64,000 nucleotides of DNA from Modicisalibacter luteus DSM 23508 (GTDB taxonomy: Bacteria > Pseudomonadota > Gammaproteobacteria > Pseudomonadales > Halomonadaceae), in NCBI RefSeq assembly GCF_000378505.1, contig NZ_KB899990.1, forward strand, positions 186,001 through 250,000. Direction: 5' to 3'. A program made the translations under genes and the position numbers. Every line of letters starts with the position of its first letter. Position 1 is the first letter of the stretch. Below, in pieces: positions 42,866 to 52,805 of the stretch. The notes below the pieces were generated by a model that was not told the origin of the DNA, did not search any database, and worked only from the letters and a program-made list of their open reading frames with translations.

Positions 42866-44920
42866 TCAGGCCGGGGGGTGGTAACTATCGTCCGGCATGC
42901 TCGTATTGCCGGGGGCTTCCCGGTTCATGTGCAGGAAGTTCAAGTGACGTTCGTATTGGTCGAGGATATCCTCGATCACCTGCTCCTTGGTGTAGCCCAT
43001 CAGGTCGTAGCCCTGGCTACCTTCCAGCAGGTAAACCTCCAGACGGTAGTAGTCGGCATTTGAATGCTGGGCACGGATCGCGAATGAGGGCGTCGAGAAC
43101 CGGCGCGGCCATAGCTGATAAGTGAAGTCCTGCTCATCGGCGAGCGGAGCGCTCAACGCCAAGTGTTCATTATCGCCTTCACCCTCGTGAATGCTGGCCT
43201 CCACGCCCTGTTGAGAGAGAGCCTGACGGACGTCCTGCATTGCTGGTTTGGCCACCTCATCCATGAACCGGCGAGTCTGGCGATGGCTCGGGAAGCTCAT
43301 GGCGCGTGATAGGCGCTGCGTCCAGCTCCGCTGGCCACGCTCGACATTGGTGGAGCGGCTCGACAGGCTACCGGCCAGGCTGGCGCGATGACTGTCCTCC
43401 TTGATGCCTTCGACCTTCAGCGCCTTCAAAAGGCCTGCCATGACGAAGAACAGCACGATGGAGAAGGGCAGACCGGTGATCACTACCGCGCTCTGCAAGG
43501 CGGACAATCCCCCTGCCATCAACAGGGCCAACGTCAGTACGCCGATCACCATGGCCCACAGGATACGCATCCAGATTGGGGCGTCGCGATTGACGTCCTT
43601 GAGGATCGAGGTGAAGTTCGAAAGGACCAATGCTCCCGAGTCGCCCGACGTCACGAAGAACACGATGGCCAGAATTGTCACCACCAGCGTGGTTACCCCT
43701 GTCCATGGCAGGTTTTCCAGGAACAGGTAGATGGAGGACTCCGGCGTATTCATCGCTACCTCGCCAAACTCGGAGGCGCCCTGCATCACCAGATCAATAG
43801 CGCTGTTACCCATGATCGACATCCACGCCATCATGAAGGCGAGCGGCAGTATCAGCGTGCCAGCAACGAACTCACGGATGGTACGGCCGCGCGAGATGCG
43901 TGCCAGGAACAGGCCGACAAACGGGCCCCAGGCAATCCACCAGGCCCAGAAGAAGATCGTCCAACCATTGAGCCAGTCAGTGGGGGGATCGAAAGCATAG
44001 GTATTCATCGACAGGTCAATGAAGTTCGAAAAATAGTCACCGATGTTCATGACCAGCGCATTGAGCAGGAACAACGTCTTGCCGGTGAAGAGCACGAACA
44101 GCAACAGCACCAGGGCCAGCAGCATGTTGAACTCGGACAGGCGACGTATGCCTTTCTCGACCCCGGTCACTGCAGACACGGTGGCGAAGAACACGATCAT
44201 GATGACCAGGACTGCCTGGATCATGGTGTTCTCCGGAATATCGAACATATAGTTAAGTCCGAAATTCAGCTGGATAACGCCAATGCCCAGGCTGGTGGCG
44301 ATGCCGAATACGGTCCCCAGCACGGCGGCGATATCCACGGCATGACCGATAGGCCCCTCGATACGCTTACCGAAGATCGGGTAGAGCGCCGAACGTATGG
44401 TCAACGGCAGGTTATGCCGATAGCTGAAGAAGGCTAGCGACATGCCGACCAAGGTATAAATACCCCAGCCCGACAGCCCCCAATGCAGAAAGGTCAGCTC
44501 CATGGCATGGCGTGCCGCGGCCACGGTGTTCGGCTCGCCGGTGGGCGGTGCCAGGAACTGGGTCACCGGCTCGGCGATGCAAAAGAATAGCAGGTCGATG
44601 CCGATGCCGGCGGAGAACAGCATGGCGGCCCAGGAGGCCATGTTGAAGTCGGGCTTTGACTGCTCTGGGCCCAGCTTGATCTTGCCGAAGCGAGAAAGCC
44701 CGATACCGATCACAAAGACCAGATAGGCCACGACAGCAACGAAGTAGTACCAGCCAAAGGTGTTCGAGATCCAGCCCAGAACGCCATATATGACGCTACT
44801 GGCTGACTCGGTGAAGAACATGGTCCATAAGGCAAACACCACAATCCCGGTCACTGATCCGTAGAACACGACGGGATTGAGGCGGTCGTTATGGACCTCC
44901 TCATTGGGTTGCGAAGTCAT
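42866..44920 (-). CDS. betT: BCCT-family choline/betaine transporter BetT
   Basis: From ATG 44920 the protein is 684 residues. It has twelve hydrophobic segments and the BCCT core: LHWGLSGWGIYTLVGMSLAF near residue 155, FFWAWWIAWGPFVGLFLARI near 320 with the Trp-rich motif, and VVTILAIVFFVTSGDSGALV near 420. A long cytoplasmic C-terminal tail of about 170 residues, ending in a DQYERHLNFLHM segment, is like E. coli BetT, whose tail senses osmolarity. It imports choline by proton or sodium symport for glycine betaine synthesis. A BetI-like box lies upstream. Confidence 0.9.
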   Translation of the reverse strand: MTSQPNEEVHNDRLNPVVFYGSVTGIVVFALWTMFFTESASSVIYGVLGWISNTFGWYYFVAVVAYLVFVIGIGLSRFGKIKLGPEQSKPDFNMASWAAMLFSAGIGIDLLFFCIAEPVTQFLAPPTGEPNTVAAARHAMELTFLHWGLSGWGIYTLVGMSLAFFSYRHNLPLTIRSALYPIFGKRIEGPIGHAVDIAAVLGTVFGIATSLGIGVIQLNFGLNYMFDIPENTMIQAVLVIMIVFFATVSAVTGVEKGIRRLSEFNMLLALVLLLFVLFTGKTLFLLNALVMNIGDYFSNFIDLSMNTYAFDPPTDWLNGWTIFFWAWWIAWGPFVGLFLARISRGRTIREFVAGTLILPLAFMMAWMSIMGNSAIDLVMQGASEFGEVAMNTPESSIYLFLENLPWTGVTTLVVTILAIVFFVTSGDSGALVLSNFTSILKDVNRDAPIWMRILWAMVIGVLTLALLMAGGLSALQSAVVITGLPFSIVLFFVMAGLLKALKVEGIKEDSHRASLAGSLSSRSTNVERGQRSWTQRLSRAMSFPSHRQTRRFMDEVAKPAMQDVRQALSQQGVEASIHEGEGDNEHLALSAPLADEQDFTYQLWPRRFSTPSFAIRAQHSNADYYRLEVYLLEGSQGYDLMGYTKEQVIEDILDQYERHLNFLHMNREAPGNTSMPDDSYHPPA

Positions 44921-45268
44921 AGAAGCCCCGTTTGTTGGTGAACACAGCAGTGTCATCAGCGTTACGGTGTGACGTCCTGTCGGCCCCTTACCTTCTAACA
45001 GCTTTTACTGACGACCACCCGATAGACGATGCTGAATAGGCGGTCATGAGGAAAAGCTGATCCGAAGTGAACTCCGAGGCAACGATCATGCGCACGCGGA
45101 GTGGAGCTTGGCGATAACGGCTGAGCGAAACGTAAATTTATTTTTGATTGAACGTTTAATAAAAATACGCCATTCGAGGCAGTAATTCAACTGGGGCTTT
45201 CCCGAAAGAAGTGCAGTGAAGGTCGGTGTCACCGAGCGTAGTGTCGAGGGAAAATGTCGACGAGACCC
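44921..45268. other. betT upstream region
   Basis: About 350 bp with no gene, containing the BetI-like box at 45147-45160 and AT-rich promoter-like sequence near it. It ends at the terminator of the Spy-like gene. Confidence 0.5.
45147..45160. promoter_or_regulatory. BetI-like operator upstream of betT
   Basis: ATTGAACGTTTAAT differs by one base from the perfect inverted repeat ATTGAACGTTCAAT, which matches what is known of BetI sites in choline-betaine loci. It lies 227 bp upstream of the betT start in an AT-rich stretch. Choline-relieved repression by BetI would fit a choline carrier. Confidence 0.6.
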
Positions 45269-45294
45269 AAAAAAATGCCCATCCGAAGATGGGC
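45269..45294 (-). terminator. Rho-independent terminator of the efflux/Spy operon
   Basis: On the minus strand GCCCATC-TTCG-GATGGGC (45294-45277) is followed by a T run (A run at 45269-45275). It lies 26 bp after the Spy-like stop and ends the five-gene unit. Confidence 0.92.
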
Positions 45295-45319
45295 AACGAA
45301 GGTGAACGGTAAGGAGTGA

Positions 45320-46000
45320 TCAGGCTTCGCCGGGGCCAGGCTGGTGGCGGGGCGTTGGCATCAACTGGTCGAACACTGCCATCTGCTCGTCACTCAGGAC
45401 GTCGCCCATGGCTTGGCGATGCTGTTTCCGCAGGGCCTGGAAGGCCTCGCGCTTGGCCGTACGAGTGTCGAAAGACTGGTCGCGAAGTGCCTTGGCCTCG
45501 GCCATGAATTGCTCGCGCGCGTTGGCCAGTTCGGTACGCTGTGCGTCGCTCAGCCCCCAGCTGGTGTAAAGGGAGTCGATGAGGTCAACCATGCGCTTAT
45601 GCGGCATCCTGGCGCCGTGACCGTGATCCTTGTTCCGCTTGCCATGATCGAAGCCTGGTCCGCGGTCGGAATCGGGACCGGGGTGTTGCATGGCATGCAG
45701 TGCCTTCAACTGGTCTTCATCGAGAATCTCGGCCAGGCGCTGCTCATGCTGTTTGCGCAGGGCTTGGCGCTGATCGCGGTATTCCTGCTGGGCCTGCTTG
45801 AAAGCGTCGCGCTGGCTGTCATCCAGATTCCAGCTATCGAACAGGGCTTCCACACGGTCATGCGGCCCGAAGGGCTGGGCCAGGTGGGACTCAGCCTTTG
45901 ACGCGTGCGGGGCGTCACTAGGCGAGGCGCTGGCCAGCTGAATGGTACCGGCGGAAAGCAGCGCGGCCAGGAGCAGGGCGGAAGATGTCGGTCGTTTCAT
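45320..46000 (-). CDS. Spy/CpxP-like periplasmic chaperone, tandem LTxxQ repeat
   Basis: The 226-residue protein has a signal peptide cleaved near residue 26 (LASASP). The mature part holds two related helical units, each with a DSWNLDDSQRDAF- or TSWGLSDAQRTEL-type LTxxQ segment, an RKQHEQRLAEIL- or RKQHRQAMGDVL-type helix and a D/EDQL or DEQM end. A His/Gly/Asp-rich linker (HGKRNKDHGHG) joins them and could bind metal. Spy and CpxP are about 160 residues with one such unit per chain, so this looks like a tandem fusion of the dimer. It ends the BaeSR-like operon. Confidence 0.82.
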   Translation of the reverse strand: MKRPTSSALLLAALLSAGTIQLASASPSDAPHASKAESHLAQPFGPHDRVEALFDSWNLDDSQRDAFKQAQQEYRDQRQALRKQHEQRLAEILDEDQLKALHAMQHPGPDSDRGPGFDHGKRNKDHGHGARMPHKRMVDLIDSLYTSWGLSDAQRTELANAREQFMAEAKALRDQSFDTRTAKREAFQALRKQHRQAMGDVLSDEQMAVFDQLMPTPRHQPGPGEA

Positions 46001-46115
46001 GACGGTGTCTCCTTTGAGTGGACACTGTCAGTATCGACGGGGGGCGTGCAGGAAAGGTGAAGCGAATCGACAGACTTTGCGTATTGGCGTGCACATTGTG
46101 TGCACGCTGGCTACC

Positions 46116-46820
46116 TCACTCCTCGGGCTGGTATTTATAGCCCACGCCATAAACCGAGCGAATGATCTCCCGATCGGGCCATATATCGGCTATCTTGCGG
46201 CGCAATTTCTTGACGTGACTGTCTACAGTGCGTTCGGAAACGATGCGGTGATCCCGATACATATGATCCATCAACTGATCCCGGGAAAAGATTCGTCCCG
46301 GTGAGGCCATCATTACCTTGAGCAACTGGAACTCGACGGCGGTCAGTTCAATGTCTCGCCCGTCGGCCAGCGCACGCCAGCCATCGTGATCAAGGGTCAG
46401 CTGATTTAAAGACCCGCTCTGCTGGGGTTCCTGCTCGGGAGCGCGAGCACGGCGCAACACGGCCTTGACCCTGGCGACCACCTCGCGCGGGCTGAACGGC
46501 TTGCAGATATAGTCGTCGGCACCCAGCTCCAATCCGAGCAGGCGGTCGACCTCCTCGACACGGGCCGTCAGCATAATGACGGGCAGGGTAGGCCACTGCT
46601 GACGAATCTGCCGACACAGGCTCAGTCCATCGGTGCCGGGCAACATCAGATCCAGCAGCACCAGTACCGGCTGGGTGCCTTCGGATCGGTCCTGCAACCA
46701 TGGCATGACGTCGTCGCCATGGGCGAGGTGATGGGGTATGTAGCCGTTGCCGGACAGGTAATCGGCAATCACGCGGGCGATCTTTGGTTCGTCTTCTACG
46801 ATCAGAATGTGCTCACTCAC
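46116..46820 (-). CDS. OmpR-family response regulator (BaeR-like)
   Basis: The 234-residue protein starts at GTG 46820 behind AGGAGAA. The receiver domain has Asp10-Glu11, phospho-acceptor Asp57 (LLDLMLPGTDG) and a conserved Lys in YICKPFSP. The C-terminal winged helix (ELTAVEFQLLKVM near residue 160, VDSHVKKLRRKI near 205) binds DNA. Length and motifs match BaeR. It lies 10 bp after its kinase gene and would control envelope-stress genes, including the adjacent pump and Spy-like gene. Confidence 0.92.
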   Translation of the reverse strand: MSEHILIVEDEPKIARVIADYLSGNGYIPHHLAHGDDVMPWLQDRSEGTQPVLVLLDLMLPGTDGLSLCRQIRQQWPTLPVIMLTARVEEVDRLLGLELGADDYICKPFSPREVVARVKAVLRRARAPEQEPQQSGSLNQLTLDHDGWRALADGRDIELTAVEFQLLKVMMASPGRIFSRDQLMDHMYRDHRIVSERTVDSHVKKLRRKIADIWPDREIIRSVYGVGYKYQPEE

Positions 46821-46830
46821 TTCGGTTCTC

Positions 46831-48264
46831 CTATTCCCCTGTCAGGGGGAATTTCAGCGTCCAGCATAGGCCGCCCAGTGTCGAGTGCGATACCTGCATG
46901 TCGCCCCCGTGGGCCCGGACCAACGCCATCGCGATGGATAGTCCCAGCCCGCTTCCCCCAAGGCGGCGGTTACGCGAGGCCTCGACCCGGTAAAGACGCT
47001 CGGTCAGGCGAGGAAGTTCATCGTCTTCGACACCCGGTGCACTATCTTCCCAGCGAATACGCACCTGGTGACCAATCACGTCCAGGCTGACCCGCAAATG
47101 TCCCGGCGCATCGGTATAGGCGCGGGTATTGCCTAGCAGATTATTCCATAGCTGATGCAGGCGCTGCAGGTCGCCCCTGACGGGCGCGGGGCCGTGCATG
47201 GTCAGGTCGAGAGTGATGCCGGCGCCTTCCAGCCAGCCGCGAGCATCTTCCAAACGTTCACCAAGTGCCTTGGCAAGGTCCAGATTTTCCAGGCGTACGT
47301 CCAAAGCGCCGGCATCGCTTTGCGCGAGTAGACGCAAGTCCTGAACCAGTCGCTCCAACTGGCCGACCTCCTGAGCCAAAGAGCCCAGGCTGTCGGCATC
47401 CAAGGGGCGGATTCCGTCTTGCATCGCTTCGATTTCGCCATGCAGTACGGCCAATGGGGTGCGTAGCTCGTGGGCGATATCCGCTACCCAGCGTTGGCGA
47501 GCCTGACGGTTGGCTTCCAGCGTCTCGGCCAGAACATTGAAATCATGGGCCAAGCGTGAGAGTTCATCATGGCCTCGTTCGGCAAGACGCACGCTGTAGT
47601 CACCTTCGGTCAGGCGACGAGTCGCCAGTGCCATGCCCCGCGTGCGCCGGCCCAGCCACCAGCTCAGCACACCGGCCAGCAACAAGGACGCCAGCGCCAG
47701 AGAACCCACAATGATCGACAGGTTGCGCTGCTGGCGTTCGATAAAAATGCGGTCCATGCGGGCCATGAGTTCGCGCGGGGGCCGGTAGACCAGCTCGCCG
47801 ACCTGTTGACCCTGGCTGACGATAGGCAGGATGCGTAGCGGATCGTGCCGTCCACGCTCGCGAGTTCGGGCATCGTCATCATCGCGGCGCGGCGGACCGA
47901 TGACCACATTACCTTGGGCATCACGTACCTGAAAGTCACGCGGATCGCCGAGTTGCCGCTGAAGGCCCGGTGGCGGTCGCTCCCGGTCGGGCCAGAGCTG
48001 GCGATGAACCAGCCGGAACCAGGCCCGCTCGTTATCCTGTAGCCACTGCCAGCCGCCACGCGCTGACCACTCTTCTCCCAGTGCGGTAGCCAGTGTCTCG
48101 GCACGCTGGGTCTGTGCGCGTTCCAGATAGTCGATGAATCCCTGGTCCAGGCTGCGCGAAACGAACAGAAAGATCAGGGCGCTGGTCAGCACGTTGACGA
48201 TCAGGATCGTCGCGAACAACTTGAGTCCAAGTCGCGACACAGCAGGCTTGGCAAAACGCGTCAT
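46831..48264 (-). CDS. Sensor histidine kinase (BaeS-like)
   Basis: The 477-residue inner-membrane kinase has a membrane segment at residues 13-35, a periplasmic domain of about 150 residues rich in Arg/Asp (PPRRDDDDARTRERGR), a second segment near 185-208, a HAMP domain, the H box with phospho-His265 in DIAHELRTPL, and an ATPase domain with LWNNLLGNTRAY and RLGGSGLGLSIAM. The layout matches BaeS and CpxA. Its start overlaps the RND gene stop (ATGA), so it is co-translated with the pump. Confidence 0.92.
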   Translation of the reverse strand: MTRFAKPAVSRLGLKLFATILIVNVLTSALIFLFVSRSLDQGFIDYLERAQTQRAETLATALGEEWSARGGWQWLQDNERAWFRLVHRQLWPDRERPPPGLQRQLGDPRDFQVRDAQGNVVIGPPRRDDDDARTRERGRHDPLRILPIVSQGQQVGELVYRPPRELMARMDRIFIERQQRNLSIIVGSLALASLLLAGVLSWWLGRRTRGMALATRRLTEGDYSVRLAERGHDELSRLAHDFNVLAETLEANRQARQRWVADIAHELRTPLAVLHGEIEAMQDGIRPLDADSLGSLAQEVGQLERLVQDLRLLAQSDAGALDVRLENLDLAKALGERLEDARGWLEGAGITLDLTMHGPAPVRGDLQRLHQLWNNLLGNTRAYTDAPGHLRVSLDVIGHQVRIRWEDSAPGVEDDELPRLTERLYRVEASRNRRLGGSGLGLSIAMALVRAHGGDMQVSHSTLGGLCWTLKFPLTGE

Positions 48265-51200
48265 GAGGCCTCCGTGGCTGGTGCGGTTGTTAGCCCCAGG
48301 CGTGATCGCAGGTTTTCGAGTATCAGATACAGGCAGGGCACCAGAATGAGTAGAATCAGCGTGGCGAACAGAATGCCGAAGCCCAGCGAAACTGCCATGG
48401 GAATGATGAAGCGTGCCTGTCGCGACGTCTCGAAGATCATCGGTGCCAATCCCAGGAAGGTGGTCAGCGTCGTCATCATGATCGGCCGCAGACGACGGGT
48501 CGCGGCGGCAACGATCGCTTCACGCGGGCCCATCCCTTCGCGCCGGCGTCGATTGGCGTAGTCGATCAACACCAAGGCATCGTTGATCACTACACCCGAT
48601 AGCGCCAGCATGCCCAGCAGGCTGATCACCGATAGCCCGAAGCCCATCAACATGTGCCCAATGACGGCGCCGATAATACCGAACGGAATCGCCGCCATCA
48701 CCAGCAATGGCTGAAGGTAGCTGCGGAAGGGGATCGCCAGCAGTGCATACAGCACCGCCAGGGTCAGCCACATGGCGGTCTTCAGTGCGGCGAGATTGTC
48801 TGCAGTTTCCTCCTGTCGGCCACCGGCGCCGATATCCAGGCCTGGGTAGCGCTGTCGTAGTTCCGGATAGACGTCTGTCTGCAGGGTATTGATGATGCGG
48901 TTGATCTGCGGCCCGTCGGCGACATCGGCGGTAACGTTGATGACGCGCCGCCCATCGATGCGCGTCAGTTCGGCGGAAGCGCGTCCGGCCACGATCTCAG
49001 CTACCCGCGACAGCGGCACTTCGGCACCTTCGGGTGTCACGACTGGCAAACGCCCCAGCTCGCTAAGGCTGTCGCGATCCTCCGGTGGCAGGCGCACTTC
49101 GACACTGACAACGCTGGTACCGTGCTGCTGTTCCAACGCCGTGGCGCCTTGAAGTGGCCCGCGCAGCTGGGCGGCCAGCTCGGTGCCCGTCAGGCCGAGG
49201 GCGCGTCCTTCTGGGGACAGGCGGATCGACAGCTGAGGCTTGCCGTTGGCGATCCCGCTGTCGATCTCGGTGACGCCATCAAAGCCATTGAGACTACTGG
49301 CGAGCGCCGTTGCGGCGTCTTCCAGCACGGCGCTCTGCGAATGCGACAGGCGGATGGTGAGCGCGGCGCCACTGCCCGGTCCGCGCGCATCGGCCTCGAA
49401 ACGGATCGACTGTACATCGTTCAGCTCCCCGCTTAGCTGACGCCATTCACGCGCTACGCGGGAAGGCGGCCAGGTGGCCAAACTCTCGGGTGCCAGATCG
49501 AGGCGGACTTCCAGACTATCCCCGCTCAGACGCGTGCTTGTGCTCTCAATGACTGGCCCGTCGTCACGCTCGGCAAGCCGTTGAGCGCTGGCCAACAGGA
49601 CATCACGTACTGCCCGGTCCTCGGCGATCGGGCTGCCTGCCGGCAGGGTCACGCTGGCCTGCACGCGATCGGACTCCACGCGCGGCATCAGCGAGAATCC
49701 CAGCCGACCGCTCATGGCGTAAGCCAGCGCGACGCAGAGAATCGCCACGCCGATGGCCACGGTGAGGCCGCGCTGATCCAGCGTGCGCTGCAGAAAGGGC
49801 TCGAAGGAACGGTGCGTAAAGCGGTGCAGACCACCCTGCATGTAAAGGCGCACTCGCTCCAGCGGGCGCTGCCAGGCGGGCACGGTGCTTCGCTCACGGC
49901 TATGCGCCAAGTGGGCAGGCAGAATGAACAGGGCTTCCAGCCAGGACACTAGAAACACCGTGACCACTACCAGCGGTACAACAGCCATGATCATGCCCAG
50001 AAAACCCGGCAAGTAGAGCAGTGGCAGAAAGGCGACGATGTTCGAGAGCACGGCAAAGCTGATCGGCACGGCGATCTCGCGTGCACCGCGGACTGCAGCC
50101 TCACGTACCGAATGCCCTTGCTCACGGTAGGCGTAGATGTTCTCACCGACCATGATGGCATCATCGACGACGATGCCCAGCGCGATGATGAAGGCAAACA
50201 TCGACATCATGTTGATAGAGACACCCATCCAAGGCAGGAACAGCAGGGCCCCGAGAAAGGCAGTGGGGATGCCGAGGGTGACCCAGAACGCCAGGCGAGC
50301 TTCGAGGAATAGCGCCATTAGCACTAATACCAGGGCCAGACCCATCCAGGCGTTCTTGAGCAGCAGGTCGAGACGTTCGCGGTAAATTTCCGAGCTGTCC
50401 CAGCCCAGCGTCAGCGATACGCCTTCCGGCAGATCGGCACGCAGCCGATCGAGTTCGCCGCGCACGGTCTCGGAAATGCCCAACGGTGTCTGGTTGCCGA
50501 CCTGATAAATGTCCAATGTCAGGCCGGGCTCGCCATTGAACAGCACTTCGCGATCGCTCTCGGCCAAGCCCTCACGCACTTTGGCGATGTCTCCAAGGCG
50601 AATCACGCCACCGTTGGTGGCACTGCGTACCGGCAAATCGGCAAACGCCTGAGCGCCCTCGCGGCGCCCCTGGTAGCGAATCAACCACTCGCTGTCACGG
50701 GTATCGAGACTACCACCGGCCAGATCCAGCGCTTCGCCGGCGATCAGCGAGGCCAGGTCAGCATGGCTGAGCCCGTAGCGCCGAATGGCCTCTTCGTCGA
50801 GCAGGACCTGTATTTCGCGCTCACGGTTACCGGATAGTTCTACCTTGGTGATGTCAGTGCCCGACATCAGTTCGGTACGGACCTGTTCGCCCAGTTTGCT
50901 GAGGGTCAGGTCATCCACATTGCCGTGTAACTGCAGTTCAAGCACCCCTCGCGAACGGCCCGCCAGGCTGAAGCGGGGTGGGTCGGCAGCATCGGGAAAG
51001 GTGGTAATGGAGTCTATGGCCTGCTGAATCTCCTGATAGACGCGCATGATGTCGACGCCGTCCAATAGATCGACCTGCACGCTGCCACTACCCTCACTGG
51101 CGGTAGAAGTGATTTCGTCGATCCCCTCGATGTCGGCCAGTTCGGCCTCGATAGCCAGCAAGAGGCTCTGTTCGACTTCTTCGGGGGTTGCGCCGGAATA

Positions 51201-51359
51201 GCTGACACTGATCGCTACCGATTCCAGCGTGAAATCAGGGAAGACTTCTTTCTTGATATGCAGGCTGGCCAGTAGCCCGCCGATCAACAGCGCCAGCATC
51301 AGCAGATTCGGTGCCACGCCATGGCGGGTCATCCAGGCGATCGGGCCATGGCGCATCAT
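48261..51359 (-). CDS. RND-family efflux pump, inner-membrane subunit
   Basis: The 1032-residue proton-driven pump has an N-terminal membrane segment (PNLLMLALLIGGLL), a large periplasmic loop starting KKEVFPDFTLESV, segments 2-6 with the proton-relay pair in LGIVVDDAIMVGENIY near residue 400, a second periplasmic loop and segments 8-12 with LSGVVINDALVLIDYAN near 950. It belongs to the group with short adaptors near CzcA/AcrB relatives; metal versus drug specificity cannot be told. It overlaps the adaptor gene before it and the kinase gene after it by 4 bp each. No outer-membrane factor is in the operon. Confidence 0.93.
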   Translation of the reverse strand: MMRHGPIAWMTRHGVAPNLLMLALLIGGLLASLHIKKEVFPDFTLESVAISVSYSGATPEEVEQSLLLAIEAELADIEGIDEITSTASEGSGSVQVDLLDGVDIMRVYQEIQQAIDSITTFPDAADPPRFSLAGRSRGVLELQLHGNVDDLTLSKLGEQVRTELMSGTDITKVELSGNREREIQVLLDEEAIRRYGLSHADLASLIAGEALDLAGGSLDTRDSEWLIRYQGRREGAQAFADLPVRSATNGGVIRLGDIAKVREGLAESDREVLFNGEPGLTLDIYQVGNQTPLGISETVRGELDRLRADLPEGVSLTLGWDSSEIYRERLDLLLKNAWMGLALVLVLMALFLEARLAFWVTLGIPTAFLGALLFLPWMGVSINMMSMFAFIIALGIVVDDAIMVGENIYAYREQGHSVREAAVRGAREIAVPISFAVLSNIVAFLPLLYLPGFLGMIMAVVPLVVVTVFLVSWLEALFILPAHLAHSRERSTVPAWQRPLERVRLYMQGGLHRFTHRSFEPFLQRTLDQRGLTVAIGVAILCVALAYAMSGRLGFSLMPRVESDRVQASVTLPAGSPIAEDRAVRDVLLASAQRLAERDDGPVIESTSTRLSGDSLEVRLDLAPESLATWPPSRVAREWRQLSGELNDVQSIRFEADARGPGSGAALTIRLSHSQSAVLEDAATALASSLNGFDGVTEIDSGIANGKPQLSIRLSPEGRALGLTGTELAAQLRGPLQGATALEQQHGTSVVSVEVRLPPEDRDSLSELGRLPVVTPEGAEVPLSRVAEIVAGRASAELTRIDGRRVINVTADVADGPQINRIINTLQTDVYPELRQRYPGLDIGAGGRQEETADNLAALKTAMWLTLAVLYALLAIPFRSYLQPLLVMAAIPFGIIGAVIGHMLMGFGLSVISLLGMLALSGVVINDALVLIDYANRRRREGMGPREAIVAAATRRLRPIMMTTLTTFLGLAPMIFETSRQARFIIPMAVSLGFGILFATLILLILVPCLYLILENLRSRLGLTTAPATEAS

Positions 51360-52663
51360 GAGCGAGCCCCCTCGGTGTGCGGGGCCGCGTTGCCGGGTGT
51401 GTTGCCTTTCGCTGGAGGAAGGGGGGCTGTAGTGGCGGTACCGGTATCCTGGGCATCGCCAATGACACGTAGCTGCATGCCTTCTCTCGCCTGAGCGAGA
51501 TTGCTGACAATGATACGTTGGCCTGATGTCAGAGCCGAGCTGTCGGCGTCGAGCAGGGCGCGTTCCTCGCCACGATAGATCACGTTGACATTGCGTATCT
51601 GCAGGCGCCCGTCTTCATCAGCGATCCAGACCCGGCTGTCGTCGCGTAGGGCCAGCGTTGGCAGCGCGATCAGGCCATCCTGGGGTGTGGCCTCGAAGGT
51701 GGCATTGACCACGTCGCCCAAGCGCAATGCCGGTGCGTCGCTTTCCAATGCCAATGGATCATCGACACGTACCAGTACCTGGGCCAACAGGCCGCTCTCT
51801 TCAAGATCGGGAAGCACCGAAAATACCTTGCCCTCACGGTACACGCCATCAGGCCAGCCTCGGCTGGTCAGGCGAACGCTGGCACCGGGAGAGCCGTCTT
51901 CGCCGGTGTCCAGCCAAGTCAGTTCCTCGCTGGGCAGCGAGACGCGAACCCAGAAGTGTTCCACGTCGACCAGGCTGAGTACGGCGGTGTTGGCGGAAAT
52001 CTCGCTGCCCGGGCCAGCCAGGCGCTCCTGAATCATGGCCCGGTAGGGAGCCTTGATCTGAGTACGCGATAGGTCGAGTTGTGCCGACTCGAGATCCACT
52101 TCAGCACTATCCACGGTGGCCTGTGCCACTTTCAATTGGGGTTCACGCAGCACCAGGGCACGTCGTTCGGCGGATAGCTGGCGTCCAAAGGATTCATATT
52201 CACTCCGAGCGCGAATCTGTTCGGCACGTTCAATGGCCAGGTTGGCTTCGGCCTGGTCGAGGGCGGCCTGGGCGCTGCGTACCGCCAACTGATAATCGCT
52301 GACATCCAGGGTAGCCAGCGGGGCACCATCCTCGACCACACGGCCCGGCTCGGCGGCATCGCTGAAGTCGACCAGACGTCCGCCCACCTGAGCGGCGATA
52401 TCAGTCTGCCGGGCGGCAATGACTCTGCCATAGCCTTGGATGTCGGGCGCAACGGCGCCGGTTTCGGGGCGGATGACCTCGACACTCGGGGCGGGCGAGG
52501 CTGGTGCGGCGCGGCGCTCGACGCGGGGAGGCTGACTGATCAGCCAGTAACCGATGCCGATGCCCAGTGCGATAACCAACAGGGCCGCGAGCGCACCCCA
52601 GTGGCTACGGCCTGCCTGCTGGCGCAATGAGACGGAAAGACAAGGCGTGTGACGTACGGACAT
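51356..52663 (-). CDS. RND efflux periplasmic adaptor (membrane fusion protein)
   Basis: The 435-residue protein has an N-terminal anchor (residues 22-42), a lipoyl half-motif (GYGRVIAARQTDIAAQVGGR near residue 77), a long alpha-helical hairpin rich in Ala/Glu (AVRSAQAALDQAEANLAIERA), the second lipoyl half (LSRTQIKAPYRAMI) and beta-barrel domains. It bridges the RND pump to an outer-membrane channel encoded elsewhere. It is the first gene of the pump-BaeSR-Spy unit, so the operon promoter lies just upstream near 52664-52805. Confidence 0.92.
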   Translation of the reverse strand: MSVRHTPCLSVSLRQQAGRSHWGALAALLVIALGIGIGYWLISQPPRVERRAAPASPAPSVEVIRPETGAVAPDIQGYGRVIAARQTDIAAQVGGRLVDFSDAAEPGRVVEDGAPLATLDVSDYQLAVRSAQAALDQAEANLAIERAEQIRARSEYESFGRQLSAERRALVLREPQLKVAQATVDSAEVDLESAQLDLSRTQIKAPYRAMIQERLAGPGSEISANTAVLSLVDVEHFWVRVSLPSEELTWLDTGEDGSPGASVRLTSRGWPDGVYREGKVFSVLPDLEESGLLAQVLVRVDDPLALESDAPALRLGDVVNATFEATPQDGLIALPTLALRDDSRVWIADEDGRLQIRNVNVIYRGEERALLDADSSALTSGQRIIVSNLAQAREGMQLRVIGDAQDTGTATTAPLPPAKGNTPGNAAPHTEGARS

Positions 52664-52805
52664 GCGTGGGCTCGTTGTTCCAGTGAGTCAGGCCACTATC
52701 GGACAACGCCATGCAGGGATTGCTCATGAAATGTGCAAGAAACGTGCAATCTATGATGGGCGGCCGCGCTGTCGACATGCCGGCAGTGTTGCGTAGAAAG
52801 CAAGG

